A stretch of DNA of 64,000 nt from Glossina fuscipes (GCF_014805625.2 NW_023998415.1:7905282-7969281), one strand, 5' to 3'; shown: positions 24,611 through 37,700, counted from the first letter of the stretch. Numbers and translations are program-made. The notes: generated from the sequence alone by a model not told the origin.

Positions 24611-26198
24611 ATCTAATACATTCATTTTTTTGTATTAATTTTCGTGATAGCACATTAAAAATTATTTTACATATACATATCCATCTTAACGTAAAATATG
24701 TATATATATAAATATATATATATATATATAAGCAGCAGGTTCAGAAAAGTATGAATGGGATTGTTTGCCTCGTTTCTGTTCTGTGTAGGAGAAAAGAAAT
24801 CGTAATAATAGTGTGTTTACATTTCGTTGCAATCAGGATTTAGGCTCTGAAGAAATTTGAAGCAATTTGCAGGGTAATGAAAGTTAAGAAATTGAAAAAA
24901 TTTACTTTTTTTAAAAATTTATATTTTAGTCCTCCACGGTTACGAAGTAGTTCCGATCTTACGTCATCATATGATTATATATAATATCGTTCCGGCTCCT
25001 AAAGAAATGAGGAAGGATCTTAACTTCGGGAAATGTCTGTGAAAGCAATCTTTATCAATTCAATTTACATTCATAGTGTTATCCTCTACTACAAAGACTG
25101 CGATCGATTTCAACTGTGATTTACAAAAGTTCGATATCGGCTTTTTAGACCAGCCCTTACAAATGGAAGAAGTTTTCTTTTTTGTTATATTCACTAGAAT
25201 TGCAAGAGGAAAGGAGTGTTTCAAAAATATTATTGGATAGACAAAAACCGTCCTATACCCTAAGCGAGTTGTGCGAAATGTACAATGTATAATGTGCACG
25301 TATGTATGCAGCAACCGGAAGAGCTCGAGATCGACTCATCTATTATTATATCAATCGGCAGAGTATTTCATTTCTTGGAACCTTTTTAACCATGTCTGCA
25401 ATTGATTGAGAAAAAAAAAAGAAAAGAAGAAATAGATAGTAATTGCGAGCAATCATTCGGATTTCCGTAAAGAAAGCACTCTCGCCAGATGAAGGCAAGA
25501 TGAAAGTTAATGTTTATCGCGAACATCTTTCCTGGTTATATTGATATCGATCGAGACTTTCATTTATTTTTTTGTTTATATTTATTTTAACTTTAAATTT
25601 AATGCTTCGAAATGCATTCCCCTAATATGATATTTTGCTATAAGTTTTGCTTTTCAAAAAAAAGACCAGAGGCACAATCACACAAACACACAAACGATTA
25701 CATAGACATAGTATGCATGTAAGCCAAATAGAGGCAGAAGCTATTATTCTGTCACCTTTCCCATCTCCTGGAGTTTTTTAATTGCTTTCACACAGTATAT
25801 TCTTACTATTGCCTACTGCTAATGCCTAGCTGTGTTGTTGCTGCTGTTTTAATGTGTTGACAAACAACAAACAAAGTTGCGTCTGTTATAAAATAATTTT
25901 ATTTTTCGCATATATATACTCGCCGTATGTACACGATTCTTAGTAGATTTTTTTTTTTTTTTTTTTTTTTAATTTTGCCATCGTCATTATACTATTGTTG
26001 ACATTTATGATATGTTTGTTTGCATGTGATTTTTAACAGACTATTGCAAGTTTTAGCATAAATGAATGAAGAATGGCATGCTCATGCCAATCGAGAGCCA
26101 AGAGCATGTTCATGGCGAAAAGAATAGAACAGATATTAAATATTCACATGGAATTGTTAAGGAAAAAATTATAGAAACAAAAACCAACTCACTCGCTC

Positions 26199-26253
26199 AC
26201 TCTCTCTCTTTCTCTTTCTCTCTCTCCTCTCTCTTCTCTCTCTCTCTCTCTCG
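26199..26253. repeat. (TC)n microsatellite
   Basis: Imperfect TC dinucleotides interrupted by CTTT and CCT. Confidence 0.9.
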
Positions 26254-26400
26254 CTCTGTTCAGTTTATAATGACCTAACTTGTCAGCAGCATTTAAGTTT
26301 TCGGATAATTTCGATTTAAGTATATATGATTGATTGACTGATTGATTGATTGATTTTTTTTGATTGGAAGATAATTGAAAGTAATTAGAGAGCTATTGAG

Positions 26401-26500
26401 NNNNNNNNNNNNNNNNNNNNNNNNNNNNNNNNNNNNNNNNNNNNNNNNNNNNNNNNNNNNNNNNNNNNNNNNNNNNNNNNNNNNNNNNNNNNNNNNNNNN
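26401..26500. other. Assembly gap, exactly 100 N
   Basis: A run of exactly 100 N, the usual placeholder for a gap of unknown size. It abuts a long (TG)n array, the likely cause of the break. Confidence 0.98.
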
Positions 26501-26542
<42 letters not shown>

Positions 26543-26549
26543 TGTGTTT

Positions 26550-26633
<84 letters not shown>
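26501..26633. repeat. (TG)n array next to the gap
   Basis: At least 133 bp of TG with scattered TTTG variants. The true length is unknown because the gap truncates it. Confidence 0.95.
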
Positions 26634-26635
<2 letters not shown>

Positions 26636-27832
26636 ATTAGGCAGTTTTAAATATATTGAACTTAATGAAAGGAAACAGACTGTTCCATCCCAAATAGGGC
26701 AGGGCCAAGGGCCTAGGTATACAAACTGAGCAAATGTAAAGAAGAGTAGTAGTATTTATGTGAGGACACGTATAGAATTGAATTCGAAATAGAAATGATG
26801 CTACTGCTGATGTTCGGCGTGATCATCTCACACACACACCAAAGTCGCCGAAGTAGACTTAAGTTGCAATTTGTTTGATTGAATTGAATACGCATGCGTA
26901 AAATTCACATAAGGAAGTATGCATAATATCTCATATATATAAAATAGCACTGATTCAATTTGACAAAAACAACAAAACAAATAAAAACAAACAATAATAT
27001 GAACTAAACTAGGTTTAGTGAAGAGCTAAGACAAGGCATGAGAATAATAACAATAATAATGATAATAATGATAATAATGAGCAGAGAATAATAATAATGA
27101 TAATGATAATGATAATATTTTAAGGCTGCGCACTTAAAGTGTCAAGGCATTCGTATCAAAATTGAGAGACGCAGACGTAACTTCAACTTTGAATAATTTT
27201 GTTGCTTTTACTTGTCATCGTCGTTCACTGCACCAAGCAATTGGCTTTAAGCGCTTCCAGCGAGATGATAACTTAACATTTTTTTTTTACTAACAATTAA
27301 TTTTTCTACCTGAAAATACCTGTATCGCGGTAGTCTTATCTCGTGTATATTCCCAAATATTTTGGGAGATCATTTGTGCAATAAAACAGAGGCCCACGTA
27401 GCCGGTAGGCATAGTGGGCATAAAAGCGAAAGTTGAAATAAATTCCTTTTAGAAAGAAAAATGTGAAATGTTTGTTATGTTTCCAATTGAAGTTTACTAG
27501 AATTCTCTAGAACGTATATTTTTGTATGTACAAGTGCAAGTATTTAACCCACTTACTGTCAATGTCAATGGTGTTTATGTTTAACAAGAAAAAAAGTCCA
27601 TCAAAAACTATGCACAACAAGTGAATCATTTCAGATTCACGCAAAGTTTTTACGTAACATTTCACTTAAAGTATACGCATATGTATATATAGTTGCATGT
27701 GTTATCCTTTAGGTGCATACCAAATGTCAAAATATGTACCACTGTTGGCGGCATACATTTTTCACTCATTTAAGCAAATTTCCATACAAACGTACATTGA
27801 ATATTTATAGTTTGTAAGCCCCCAAAAAGTAA

Positions 27833-28086
27833 TGTGAGGACCCAAAGTCGTCCCTCGTTTTGGCCTCACGGGTTCTCCGACTCTGGCCGGGGAGAGAGGA
27901 GTGCTAGAGATTAAGGTAGGATAAGAGTAGGATAGGAGATTAAGCGTAGGTTAAGAGGGTTGGAATTCAGTCTCCGTAGTTTTCGAGTCATAATAATCGG
28001 AATAAGATTTAGATTAAAATACTAAAAATAAAGGTCCCCTTGTGCGTTTCTTGTGCGTGTAGGAAAGGGAAGGAAATGTCCTCACA
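27833..28086 (+). mobile_element. Solo LTR of a retrotransposon
   Basis: A 254-bp unit begins TGTGAGGAC and ends GTCCTCACA, so the ends are perfect 9-bp inverted repeats of the TG..CA type. It is flanked by a 4-bp duplication GTAA (27829-27832 and 28087-28090). Inside on the plus strand are a TTCAGTC initiator-like site (about 27966) and AATAAAGG near 28028, as expected in an LTR promoter and poly(A) region. No primer-binding site or internal coding sequence follows, so it is a solo LTR. A 4-bp duplication fits Ty3/gypsy-type integrases. A non-autonomous DNA element with 9-bp terminal repeats is the alternative. Confidence 0.7.
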
Positions 28087-28699
28087 GTAATTTACATGCT
28101 AAGGGCATCGAGATTTTTGAAATGAAAAGACAAGCAAATTTTAACGTTTCATCGAACGTTATAGCCCCGACCATTCAATATTCTAAATTACCTCGCCTAA
28201 TGCATCTCTTTAGTTAACTCCGCGACAAAATGTATAGCAACACTTATAGCATCAATGACAGCAATAGTACTAACAATGGCAACAAAAAAAATAATAAATT
28301 ATCCCTTTATCCTACTTCCAACTCCCAAACCCTTTTCATCTGCGCAGTGAGTTGATTGCACATCGTATCGATCTGGTCTAAACTGCAACCCATGAAATGT
28401 TCAGCTTGATCTACCCCATCATTTATAGGCTACCATAATATGCCAGAATTTCTGGGGGTTTTTTTTGGCGGGATACGCACGCACTCACGCGCACTAAAGT
28501 ATTCGTTATGATATAGTCTCCAATTTAATTGCGCCCAGAGACCTTGAGATACACATGCGTACTTAATCTCTCAAAGAATCAAATTCACCAACCGGATACC
28601 TACGTTGTATTTCGAGTTCCCTTATCGGATTCTAACGTCTATAATACGTCCGCACTAGTGTTGCTATTCTTCAAGTCCTTTTCATAGATCCTTTGTATC
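28087..28699. other. Non-coding stretch
   Basis: No gene or element recognised. Confidence 0.4.
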
Positions 28700-28960
28700 C
28701 AGAAAAATAGCAAGTCAAGATCAATGCACGTCTTGCCACTTGAAACGCTGCACATGTTTCCACTCTACCCACGAAACGAGCAAAATTTTCAAATAACATA
28801 GCGCAAGCCCAATAACACCTTTAGGGATTCCGGCGTTGCGGAGACACCGGAGAACACTGTCATGCGATTGATCATTCCATTTAAACAAAAACTTCGATAA
28901 AACGTAAGGATAATGCTTGTTTAAGCAGACTTGCAAAGATGTAGTCAAGACCAAAAAGGA
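28700..28960 (-). mobile_element. RT-like LINE fragment, possibly R2-like
   Basis: A 77-codon minus-strand frame contains SHDSVLRCLRNAGIPKGVIG. This resembles the reverse-transcriptase segment after the first catalytic Asp (the kAFDSvsHdsi..cLr..GvP..vi pattern of R2-type LINEs). The expected AFD is not preserved, and the neighbouring frames up to about 29600 are too broken to extend the match. The call rests on this one segment. Confidence 0.35.
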
Positions 28961-29939
28961 AGTAAGTGAAGCTCAGCTGTCAACCCAAACGGCCCAACAA
29001 GTCTCTTATGCGAGCAAGTTATAAAGAGGAGAGATCAGGTACACCATCGCAACGGCTACGTATCACAATTCTTATCGCAATGACACATAACAAGAACCTC
29101 TGCTCGTTCTCAATGCCACCAATAGTCCGAAGCTAAATGGCGTCTTAGCCATAGTCCTTGAGAATTGTTGTAGGGTGTTCTTCACGATTTTGAAATTCTT
29201 CTTATTTTGAAAACGTGTCAGATGTATTTGGAATTAAATCAAATATATATATAAAATAATATCTTCCCTTTTTTTAAAACGTGAACACAAGTTTCCATAT
29301 TCGCAACTGTAGCCTAAGTAGGCTAAGAACAGCTGGCGATAGGCTACTGTCTGTGCTGCCACCATCACCAGATTATTATGTAACGTATTTAGCAAGTTCG
29401 ATCGTGCTGGCATTGTCCAGTTTCACCAAAAGATAGTCAATGTTCAACAATCCAAAAATCATCGCTTAATTGCAATCTTTTATGCCATAGCTAAAGCTAC
29501 GGAAATGATAGTCGATTATCACGCAACAATCAGTCGCCCTGGTAGCTTCGTCAGCAAGCTCCTGCCTTCGATCTAATTAGAATTCACATTAACTTTGTCA
29601 GACAATCGTGCGATACGTGTCACAAACAATTGACTTGTCCTAAACGAAGTTCCTTTAAGCGACAAGGCTCTATTCTTCCATCGTTTCTCGTCTTCATTTC
29701 TCTTTCTCTTCATTAATGACCGCTCCGGCCGCACTGTCTTCTTTTTCGTATGAATTACAAAATAATGACCGCATTATGACTGACACACATGATCCAAACC
29801 TCACCACAAAATATCTGAGTCGACAAAACGCAAGGACGTCTTGTATCGCTTCGGAGGTATAACGAGCACTCGATTTTGTTTGATGGTGTAAATGTTGAGG
29901 AACCGACAGCTGTTCGCCTTTTGGACATGCGAATAGAAA
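28961..29939. other. Unassigned, possibly decayed element
   Basis: Slightly richer in G and C than its surroundings, with open minus-strand frames (for example 29694-29966) that resemble no family I know. It may belong to the LINE fragment on its low-coordinate side. Confidence 0.3.
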
Positions 29940-30347
29940 ATGATGTTCGTTGAAAGATCTAATCAAGGCACAGAAAATACTTCATACATACACCGCATCG
30001 TATGCGCATCAATTATATCGTTTAAATTTAACCAATGTACAATTTGGATACATGGACTGCAGCTTGCAGCAGATACCACGTGGACGCGCTCGTCTGCGTG
30101 GACTCAGCGAAGCGGTCAGGTGCTCATGTGCGACGATGGCCTATTATGTATAGATGTCTGCGAAGACAAGTGTTCTGTGAATATGACAGAGATTTTTCAA
30201 ATTCCTTATGCGTTCGCCGGCCGTTCCTTAACGGCAACGTCTCGCAATCTTCCCGATATGGTCACTTTTAAAACGAATCGAACACTATTACTACAAAAAA
30301 TGCGTCCCGGAAAGTGTGGCCACAAAAATGCACAGACAGACAAATAA
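29940..30347 (+). CDS. Unassigned 135-codon open frame
   Basis: An ATG-started frame of 135 residues (MMFVERSNQG to KNAQTDK), with six cysteines in the second half. I see no signal peptide, domain or splice logic, and other frames in the same stretch are also open for 60-80 codons, as happens in decayed mobile elements. I cannot assign it and consider a chance or fossil frame more likely than a gene. Confidence 0.15.
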   Translation: MMFVERSNQGTENTSYIHRIVCASIISFKFNQCTIWIHGLQLAADTTWTRSSAWTQRSGQVLMCDDGLLCIDVCEDKCSVNMTEIFQIPYAFAGRSLTATSRNLPDMVTFKTNRTLLLQKMRPGKCGHKNAQTDK

Positions 30348-31078
30348 ATAAATAGACTTTGTGTTTTTCGCCCAACGACAAGTGCAAAAAAACAATTCTT
30401 ATCTATCCATTAATGCGTTTGCTAGTAGTAGCAGAGAGAGTCTCTGCGATTTTTGATATGGTGATGGATAAATGGCGAACATACGCGCCAAAGCGAAAAC
30501 TGTTTCAATTTTCAGTTGATTTTTTTTTTGTTTTGGCATTTTTTAACAACAAATGAATTCTATTCAGGTTGATTCCATTCCCTGCATTGGATTATTTATT
30601 TATTTCGATTGTGATGTGTTACGATTGTGGTCATAATAATATTTATTCATGCAAGACAACGATCAAGATCATGAAAATCGAAACACGGAGGCTGTTTCTT
30701 TTCAAATTACGTGTCAGTCTGTTGATTGTGGTTGGAAAAAAAAAAAAAAAAAAAAAAGAAACAGAAAATGCGGTTACTAAAATATATTAAAGTGTAATTA
30801 AGTCGGAGAAATAATGAAAAACTAAACGAGTTGTGTTAAATAATTTTGTTTTGTTTTTTTTTTTTTTTTTTTTTATCACTTGACATTCATTTCGATCGAA
30901 AAATTGCATAATAGAGATTACCAGTCGGCCACGATGATCGATAACGAACTGACTGAATATTGTTTAGATGTTTCAAAACGTTTCTTCAGAGTATAATGAA
31001 CTCTGCTAAGCATCTGCAAAATCTCCGCAAATCGCAACAAGCAAATGCTTTTTAGCCTCATTAACATACAACAAGTAC

Positions 31079-31115
<37 letters not shown>

Positions 31116-32160
31116 CCTATGTGACAAAGGAAAAGAAAATTGCTAGAAAATAGCACACGCATGCATAAAAAAAGCGCACGCAAAGTAAGAGTGTTTAAAA
31201 CGAACACCGGACTAGATGCACTAGTTTAGTAGGACTCGTTTACTTCCCCATATATTACAACTACATTTTCAAGAAGAAAACTTCTCTAATCCTTTGTTTC
31301 TTGATTTTAGGAAAAATTTCACGCCATAAAATGTCATGATTTCGTCCAATGGTAAAAAGTAACAAAGCCATACAGTTTGTTAACCAAAACAACAAAACTC
31401 AACAAATGCCTGTTTAATCATCATGCAAGACATCAAAAAAAAAAAAAAAAAATACAAAAAAAAATACAAAAAAAAAATACAAAATACGATAGCTAAAGCC
31501 AGTTGCGAAATCATTTCAACTTGTGGTTACATATATATTTGCGATTTCAGTTAGTGTGGACGAATGCCTACACATAGTAACCGCATTTACTGCAAACACT
31601 GATTGCCACTGTGCCAAACCAACAAACAATTCAAATTTTAATGTCATTTTATGCATATGAAAAGCAACATTGTTGTTGTTGTTGCGTCGGTTGTTCTTGC
31701 TACACTCATTGTGTTTGGTTGCTTGCTAAGCTGGATGCGTGCGCTTGATGTGTTGATTACAACTTACGTTCGACTGTGGCGAACTTTTCAAAATCAATCT
31801 CGATTACTTTCGTATTTGCATGTATGACCTCTTATGGGAAAATAAGACGAAGGCTCACAATAAACGCTTCCCGGTTTGCCCTTGGATTCACATAACTATA
31901 TAAATTAAATTTTCCGAACGTTTCCAACGCCTGGAAAAGTAAGATCCGTTCAAATAAATATGGATGTAATCCGGCTTAACTTTAAGAATTAGCGGAATCG
32001 AAAATCGATCGACATATGTATGGCATTTGTCCTTGGAAATCACTCTTACAACCTTGGAATTTGTTCTCCATAAATTTCCTCACGGAATGAGTGAATCTTT
32101 AATCTAAATTGCGCTTAAGCATTCTATCTCAATTACTGATGAGTGCCAGATTTGGTTCAA
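30348..32160. other. Non-coding stretch
   Basis: A20 near 30735-30756, T22 near 30852-30874, (AT)n 31084-31112 and A-rich 31435-31486. No gene seen. Confidence 0.5.
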
Positions 32161-32208
32161 AGAGAGAGAGAGAGAGAGAGAGAGCGAAAGAGAGAGAGAG
32201 AGAGAGAG
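32161..32208. repeat. (AG)n microsatellite
   Basis: AG dinucleotides with one CGAA interruption. Confidence 0.95.
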
Positions 32209-33140
32209 TATGAAAAGTTCCCAATATCAAAATGACTTTTATAAGTAAACATTGGCCGGCCGTGAGTGAACTTATTCCGTTTTACATTTTCGATGGTCAC
32301 TTTTATAAGTTATAACCCATTCAACCCTGTGTACTTTTACCTTATCCTCATACTCTTAGCTTTTTCTTCAACTTATTGTTAAGTTGTCAAGTTTTACTAT
32401 CGCACTGCTGTATTACATTGTAGGGTATTCTATAATATTTAGTGATTACAGTACTGTGACGTCATTGTATATCATTCAGATTGATTTACTTACATCCTAG
32501 GTTTGGCTTATTTATTATTGAGTTAGTCCTGTTTCGTAAAATTCGTTTAGGTCATTTCGCTCTACCGTCTGTCTTTGTCGGTTATGCCACGGGATGCGAA
32601 TCATAGAGCTTATTGTCTCCAAACATGTTATGAATTGTCAAAGTATTTGGATGTGGACTGTGGAGTCTTCTTGAGGGTAATGCGTTCGATACTTTTGCTC
32701 TTAGTGGAACTTGGCTAAGAGGCAATATCTTTAATTTTTCCGTCGTAGAGGTGGTCTCTGAAAATTCTCTTTCTGTTGGTGGATAAAGTGTTCAAGATAA
32801 TAATTTAATTTAATCAACTTCTCTTATTGATTACTTTCGCCCAAAGGAGAATCTTCCGTTGGTTCAGTGTGATCAGACGTGCATCTCTTTGATCGAACTT
32901 TCATTTTTATCATAGGCTCAGCTCAGCTCGCTACTGGAAGGTGTTTAATAGAGAGACCTAAATTCACCTGCCGCTGTCAGGCGATGACTACAGGGGTTCG
33001 TAATAGAGCAACATGATTACTTGAGTAGTCGTTAGTTCTTTCCCGACCCATGACTTATAACTAATGAACACATTCAGCTAAGGTTTTATAGTTCTTTATA
33101 AATTTTCAAAAAAAAAAAAATAAATAAATAAATAAAACGT
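32209..33140 (+). mobile_element. Possible LINE remnant with A-rich tail
   Basis: Near 32680-32750 a plus-strand frame reads FDTFALSGTWLRGNIFNFSV, like the endonuclease segment around the conserved xETWL of CR1/jockey LINEs. The stretch closes with 13 As followed by (TAAA)n at 33108-33137, as at a retroposon 3' end. No reverse transcriptase is recognisable, so this would be an internally deleted or very old copy. Confidence 0.3.
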
Positions 33141-33630
33141 GAATACTTAATTATAATAGAGGCAAAATAGTCCTAGCCGACGAACATACCACACAACAAT
33201 TCTCACACATCGTTGGTCATCAGTATCGAAAATTTATATTAAGATCCTCGGCAAGATTTGCTTTTGCCTTTGGGTGATTAAATATGCTTTCGAGAAAGCA
33301 TTAAACTCTTGAAACATCGATAAATGTTTTGGATTCAATTACACACTTCAAGTAAAGTATTCATCGGCTGCAAAATATATTCAACAGAAAAGCATATACA
33401 TGACCAGAAGCAGCTATTGTTTATATCAATTCGAAATATCGAAGAAATTTTCTTTCTAACAAATCTTTTACATATAGGAACATATATAGGGACACCAAAT
33501 TATACAAATACACTCGAAATTGGTTAACTTAATCGAATATTCAGAGAGCAAATATGGTTGCACCTCATATAATATTAAAGAAATATGTATAAAATGGATA
33601 TTGAAGAGGGAAAAAATAAATAAGTACAAA

Positions 33631-33795
33631 TATTATTATTATTATTAATATAATTATTATTAATTAAGCCAGAGAAATAAATTATGAGACTAAGGTCTTA
33701 AAGCGCTAGCTTCTAAAGCTGTTGGCCTTGAGATACGAACGCACGATCATTGAGTTGCTAGTCGAGATTCTTTGCCTTCGGCCACTCAGGCATCA
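33631..33795 (-). mobile_element. SINE copy 3, internally deleted
   Basis: Same head (GAGTGGCCGAAGGCA, GCGTTCGTATC in place of the B box) and same (TAA)n-type tail, in the same orientation as copies 1 and 2. Compared with copy 1 it lacks 22 bp just after the head (GGCTTTTATT... to CTTGAG becomes GGCCTTGAG). The B box is mutated and no clean target duplication remains, only AATAAGTA against AATAGAAGTA, so it looks older. Confidence 0.8.
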
Positions 33796-34711
33796 TGAAT
33801 AGAAGTATGTTTTGAGTTGACCCATGGGTAAAACAACGGATTTAGACAATTTGTTTTTTTTTTTTTTTTATTATTATACGAATGCGCACAACTCAATACA
33901 AGCATAGAAAAGCATGGGCAATACAAAGGATGCCAGGCCGACCACCATATCTACAACAATACCTGTAACGAAGACAGTTTCTCGCGCATTGAGCTAACTG
34001 TAAATAGTCAATAGGTGGTCTTTTTAATGTATGGTCACGATAAGGTTTTCATAACTGCTTTCGTCTCTTACTCAGGCTCAAGGGTTCGTTCGTTTTTTAT
34101 GCACGCTAAGCATCGCATACACCTACACCATAACGATAGTAAATAGACAAAGTCCTGAAATTTCATTTAAGTTTAGCAATTCTCCTTCTTCTTACTATCC
34201 TCCACTATCGCAACTACCAATGCAATAATGAAATTGAAGTCATTGAAATTTACTGACTTTAAAACAATGGCATTGCTGTAGATGGGTGCAATAGAGTTTT
34301 GATGGGTTAGTGCTTCATTATACACCGTAGGAGGATGACTAGGAGGCTAAACGTAACATAACTTTAGTTTAGATTTTAAAGTAGACTGTTTTCCCTTTGT
34401 CGCGGTATATTCAAACACACATCATGCACGAAGTAATATTAAACTAATCTCAGTTGAAATTGCAACATCTTACTCTATGAGACTTTAATTAAGTATCAGC
34501 AAAGTGATGAAACAACAAAAACACCACGTAACAGTTACGAAGTTAAAAATCAAAAACGAATAAACGAACAAAGCGCCGTTGAAAATAGATGCAAATCCCC
34601 TCCTGAATATTGCAACATGGCGCAAACGATTAATAAATCTTACGTATCCTTTATGGATATGGAGCGCGTAATAACTGAAGCTAGTTTAAGGCATATTTGA
34701 TTCTTACTTAC
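33796..34711. other. Intronic or intergenic DNA below the PDZ gene
   Basis: Lies directly downstream of the donor of the second PDZ-gene exon, so at least its upper part should be intron. I could not find the next exon here. Confidence 0.5.
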
Positions 34712-37700
34712 CTCGCATACTTCTCTCTAGTTCTTTGCTCTTCTTCTTGCCTATATCGTCTTTAATGTGATCCACTTTCTCTTCCACTTTACATCTTTTC
34801 ATATCGTTTGATTCGGCACCGCTTTTCACTGACTCAATAGCAGGTGAACATGATACGATTCCCATATTAATGCCCTTATCCGTGCTGATCGGGCCGTCGG
34901 GCAAATGAACTGTTTCTGACAATTCAACCGAAGACTTTTGTATTAATGTCGGCGCCAAAACCTCTGCTGACGAATTGGAGGCGTTTATATTGGCTATGGA
35001 CAGATCTTCACTAGCCAAAATTAAGTCTGATTTATCATCCTTCTCCTCTCCAGATGACCCTAGTAAATTGTGTTCAACACCAACTATAATACGTTCCATC
35101 GGTATTGGTGTAGCGCTATTTCCATCGCATTTGCATGCATTTTCATTATTATCCAAGGAACCTCTCCGTTTAGGTACAGGCTTGTGTGTCTCACGCTTTT
35201 GCGGTACGGGTGGCTTAGGCCTAATAGCTGGCTTGGTTCTGTTTTGCAGTACAGCAACTGCTGTATCCTCGTCCGAGCTCTCCATTGGGACAGATTTTAC
35301 AGATTTCCTTGATTTAGTCAAGCGATTAGCAGTTTTAGACAGAGATTTGCTAAGCTCTTCGTTTGCTTCCTCTTCTGCCGCTGAAGGCGATAAAATTTTT
35401 TTGTGCAAAAAATAAGAACATTCATGTCCTTCATTAAAAATATTTTCAGAAGCTGTTTGTCCTCCGTCCGTTGAACTTTCTGTCTGCACCTGCATCTGAT
35501 CGTCATCTGAACTCTTTTCATCTGCTTGTTTATCAACAGCTTGGGTAGAGTTTTCATCTATAGCATCTTTGTCGTTGTACTCAGTTTTTGAGTGCGTTGA
35601 CCCGATCCTCTCATCAATAATTTTAATAATTTCATTTCCCTTGCCGTCTTCTACTCGTTGTGTAGTTTCTTCCCTACCCGTTTCCCCCAGATCGAAACCG
35701 GTTTCTTCATCTGCAAAAGTTCGTATTTCGTTTTGATATAACTTTTCTGCTTCTTTTCTCACTTTTTGGTAGCTTTCAATTAATTTTTGTGCTTCCATTT
35801 CCAAGCGTTTCTCTTCCTCAGTTTTTTTAACTAATTTCGGACCCTTCTTCGATATTATATCTTTCGTTGTTTCTAGGCGTTTTGTAGTTTGTTTTTCGCT
35901 GCTTTTGACAATAGAAGTCTCATTAAGCTCCCTAACCAGAGTGGTTTCCTCACCACATACAATCCTATCATCGGTTTTATTGGGAACTTGTTGCGAATCC
36001 TCACGAAATTCTTCTACGTACTGATCACATTCTACAAGCTCGAGGCCTTCGCTGTCACTCGCTTGCAATTGGTCACCACACCCCGATAAGTTCAAAATAC
36101 CTCCAACAATATTTTGTTTATCCGGTGGATTTAAAGCCTCTTCCGATAGACGTGTTTCCGCTTGAGCGGTAATAGTTATCGGCCGTTCATCTCGTTTTAT
36201 CATGAACTCCTCATTACTCATCTCTTGCTCCTGCTTAAATGGCATCTTTATTTTGATGTCTTCCTTTTGAATTTCTGCGTATTTTTCTACGCTTTCGTCA
36301 CCAGTAGCATCACTGATGCAAATTTCTGTATAAATTTGTTTTTTATCCGTTTCACAAGTCCATTCTGCTGCTATAGTATCTCTACTACCAATAACACGTT
36401 CAACATAAGGCTGCAGAGTGAAGGCAACGGGTTCCATGGACTTTTCAAAATCTACCGGTAATTTTTGTAAAGAACCGGATAATTCCGAAGATGGTGCATT
36501 TTCAGTAATCTGAGTGGAGGTTCCAGCTGATCTAATCATCTGTTTCGTAGAACAAGCGGCAACGCCCGTTTGTTCGGTTTTTTTTATTATCGATTGATAG
36601 CTATGCACATTCTTCACTTCTGTTACGACTTCTTTTGACGTAATGCAATGCTCATCTGACAATTGGTGGTATGTGGGCACACAAACTTTTTCACCGCAAC
36701 ATTTTTCTTCTTGTGCTAATTTTTCCTTGCCAGCACTTGATTCTTCAGGTTTCGTGGTTGCAATTGCATTTGCTGTTGTTGTTGTTGTTGTTGTTATTGT
36801 TTGTATTGTATTTTGTGTCCCTGCCATCTCATTAATTTGTTCGTTTTCGTTATCATCCATTGTTTTCGTTATCTTATCCGAGCAAGTAGTATCCAAAATA
36901 ATTACTTTTAATTCACTATCGGCTTTCGGTTCTTTTACGTCTTCATTTTCAATATCTTTCGAAGATTTTTTCAACTTTTCCAATTCAGTTTGTGGCACTG
37001 TGGGTGGCACTACTGGTACACCCATCGACTTTTTAACCTTCGATATAGTTTGAACTAATGGTTGTGTTACTACGTCTTCAATCATTTTTATATCATGCGC
37101 TTTCAACGATTTCTGATGACTCAAATCGTCCACAATCACTCTCGGTCTGTAAAAGTTAAAAACAATAATTAATTTGCTAAATTTTTTCAATTATGCTATG
37201 ATATGAATAATCACCTCGTCACAAAATCGTAAAGCGCAAAGTTAAATTTATAACCTCAGTCGAATGTCGGAAAGAGCTATACTAACGCGTTTACATGATA
37301 TCTTGCGAACAAAAGCACTTGCAAATTTGTTGTTGTTGCTTTTTTTTAACTGCCGTTGACTATTCTCTGTTGATTGCCGTATTGTGAATTTTCAAATTCA
37401 ATTACCTTACATTCGGTATTTCAGTGACCGTAGATTGGCATGAAAGGAAGTTAATTACAATGATATCTAAACTTCGTTCAAGGATGACATCCCTTGGCTA
37501 CCTACGCACTCTCAAATACTGTATTTCTTCGTCTTATACACCTTCTGGGAGGGGGAGGAGAAGTATTCTACATTTCCCAATATAATAATAATAAATTATG
37601 TATATTCTGTTTTCCTTCACTTAAAAGATCAATCGATCCAAACTAGTAGGATATCGGTTTAAAATTCTGCGTGCCGTCCTTATGGGTATTTGCCCACAGT

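Larger units (their letters stand above)
24611..27828. other. Probable repeat body and non-coding DNA with assembly gap
   Basis: After the possible copy B body, the stretch holds T19 near 25950, (TC)n at 26199-26253, the 100-N gap, a (TG)n array and an (AATAATGAT)n-like array at 27047-27117. No supported gene. Confidence 0.45.

Noticed and set aside
26293..26729. CVCV/HTHT frames across the N gap
   Set aside because: They consist of TG repeat and undefined bases.
34975..35415. 146-codon plus-strand ORF
   Set aside because: Antisense shadow of the second PDZ-gene exon, whose minus frame is open for over 800 codons with consistent splice phase.
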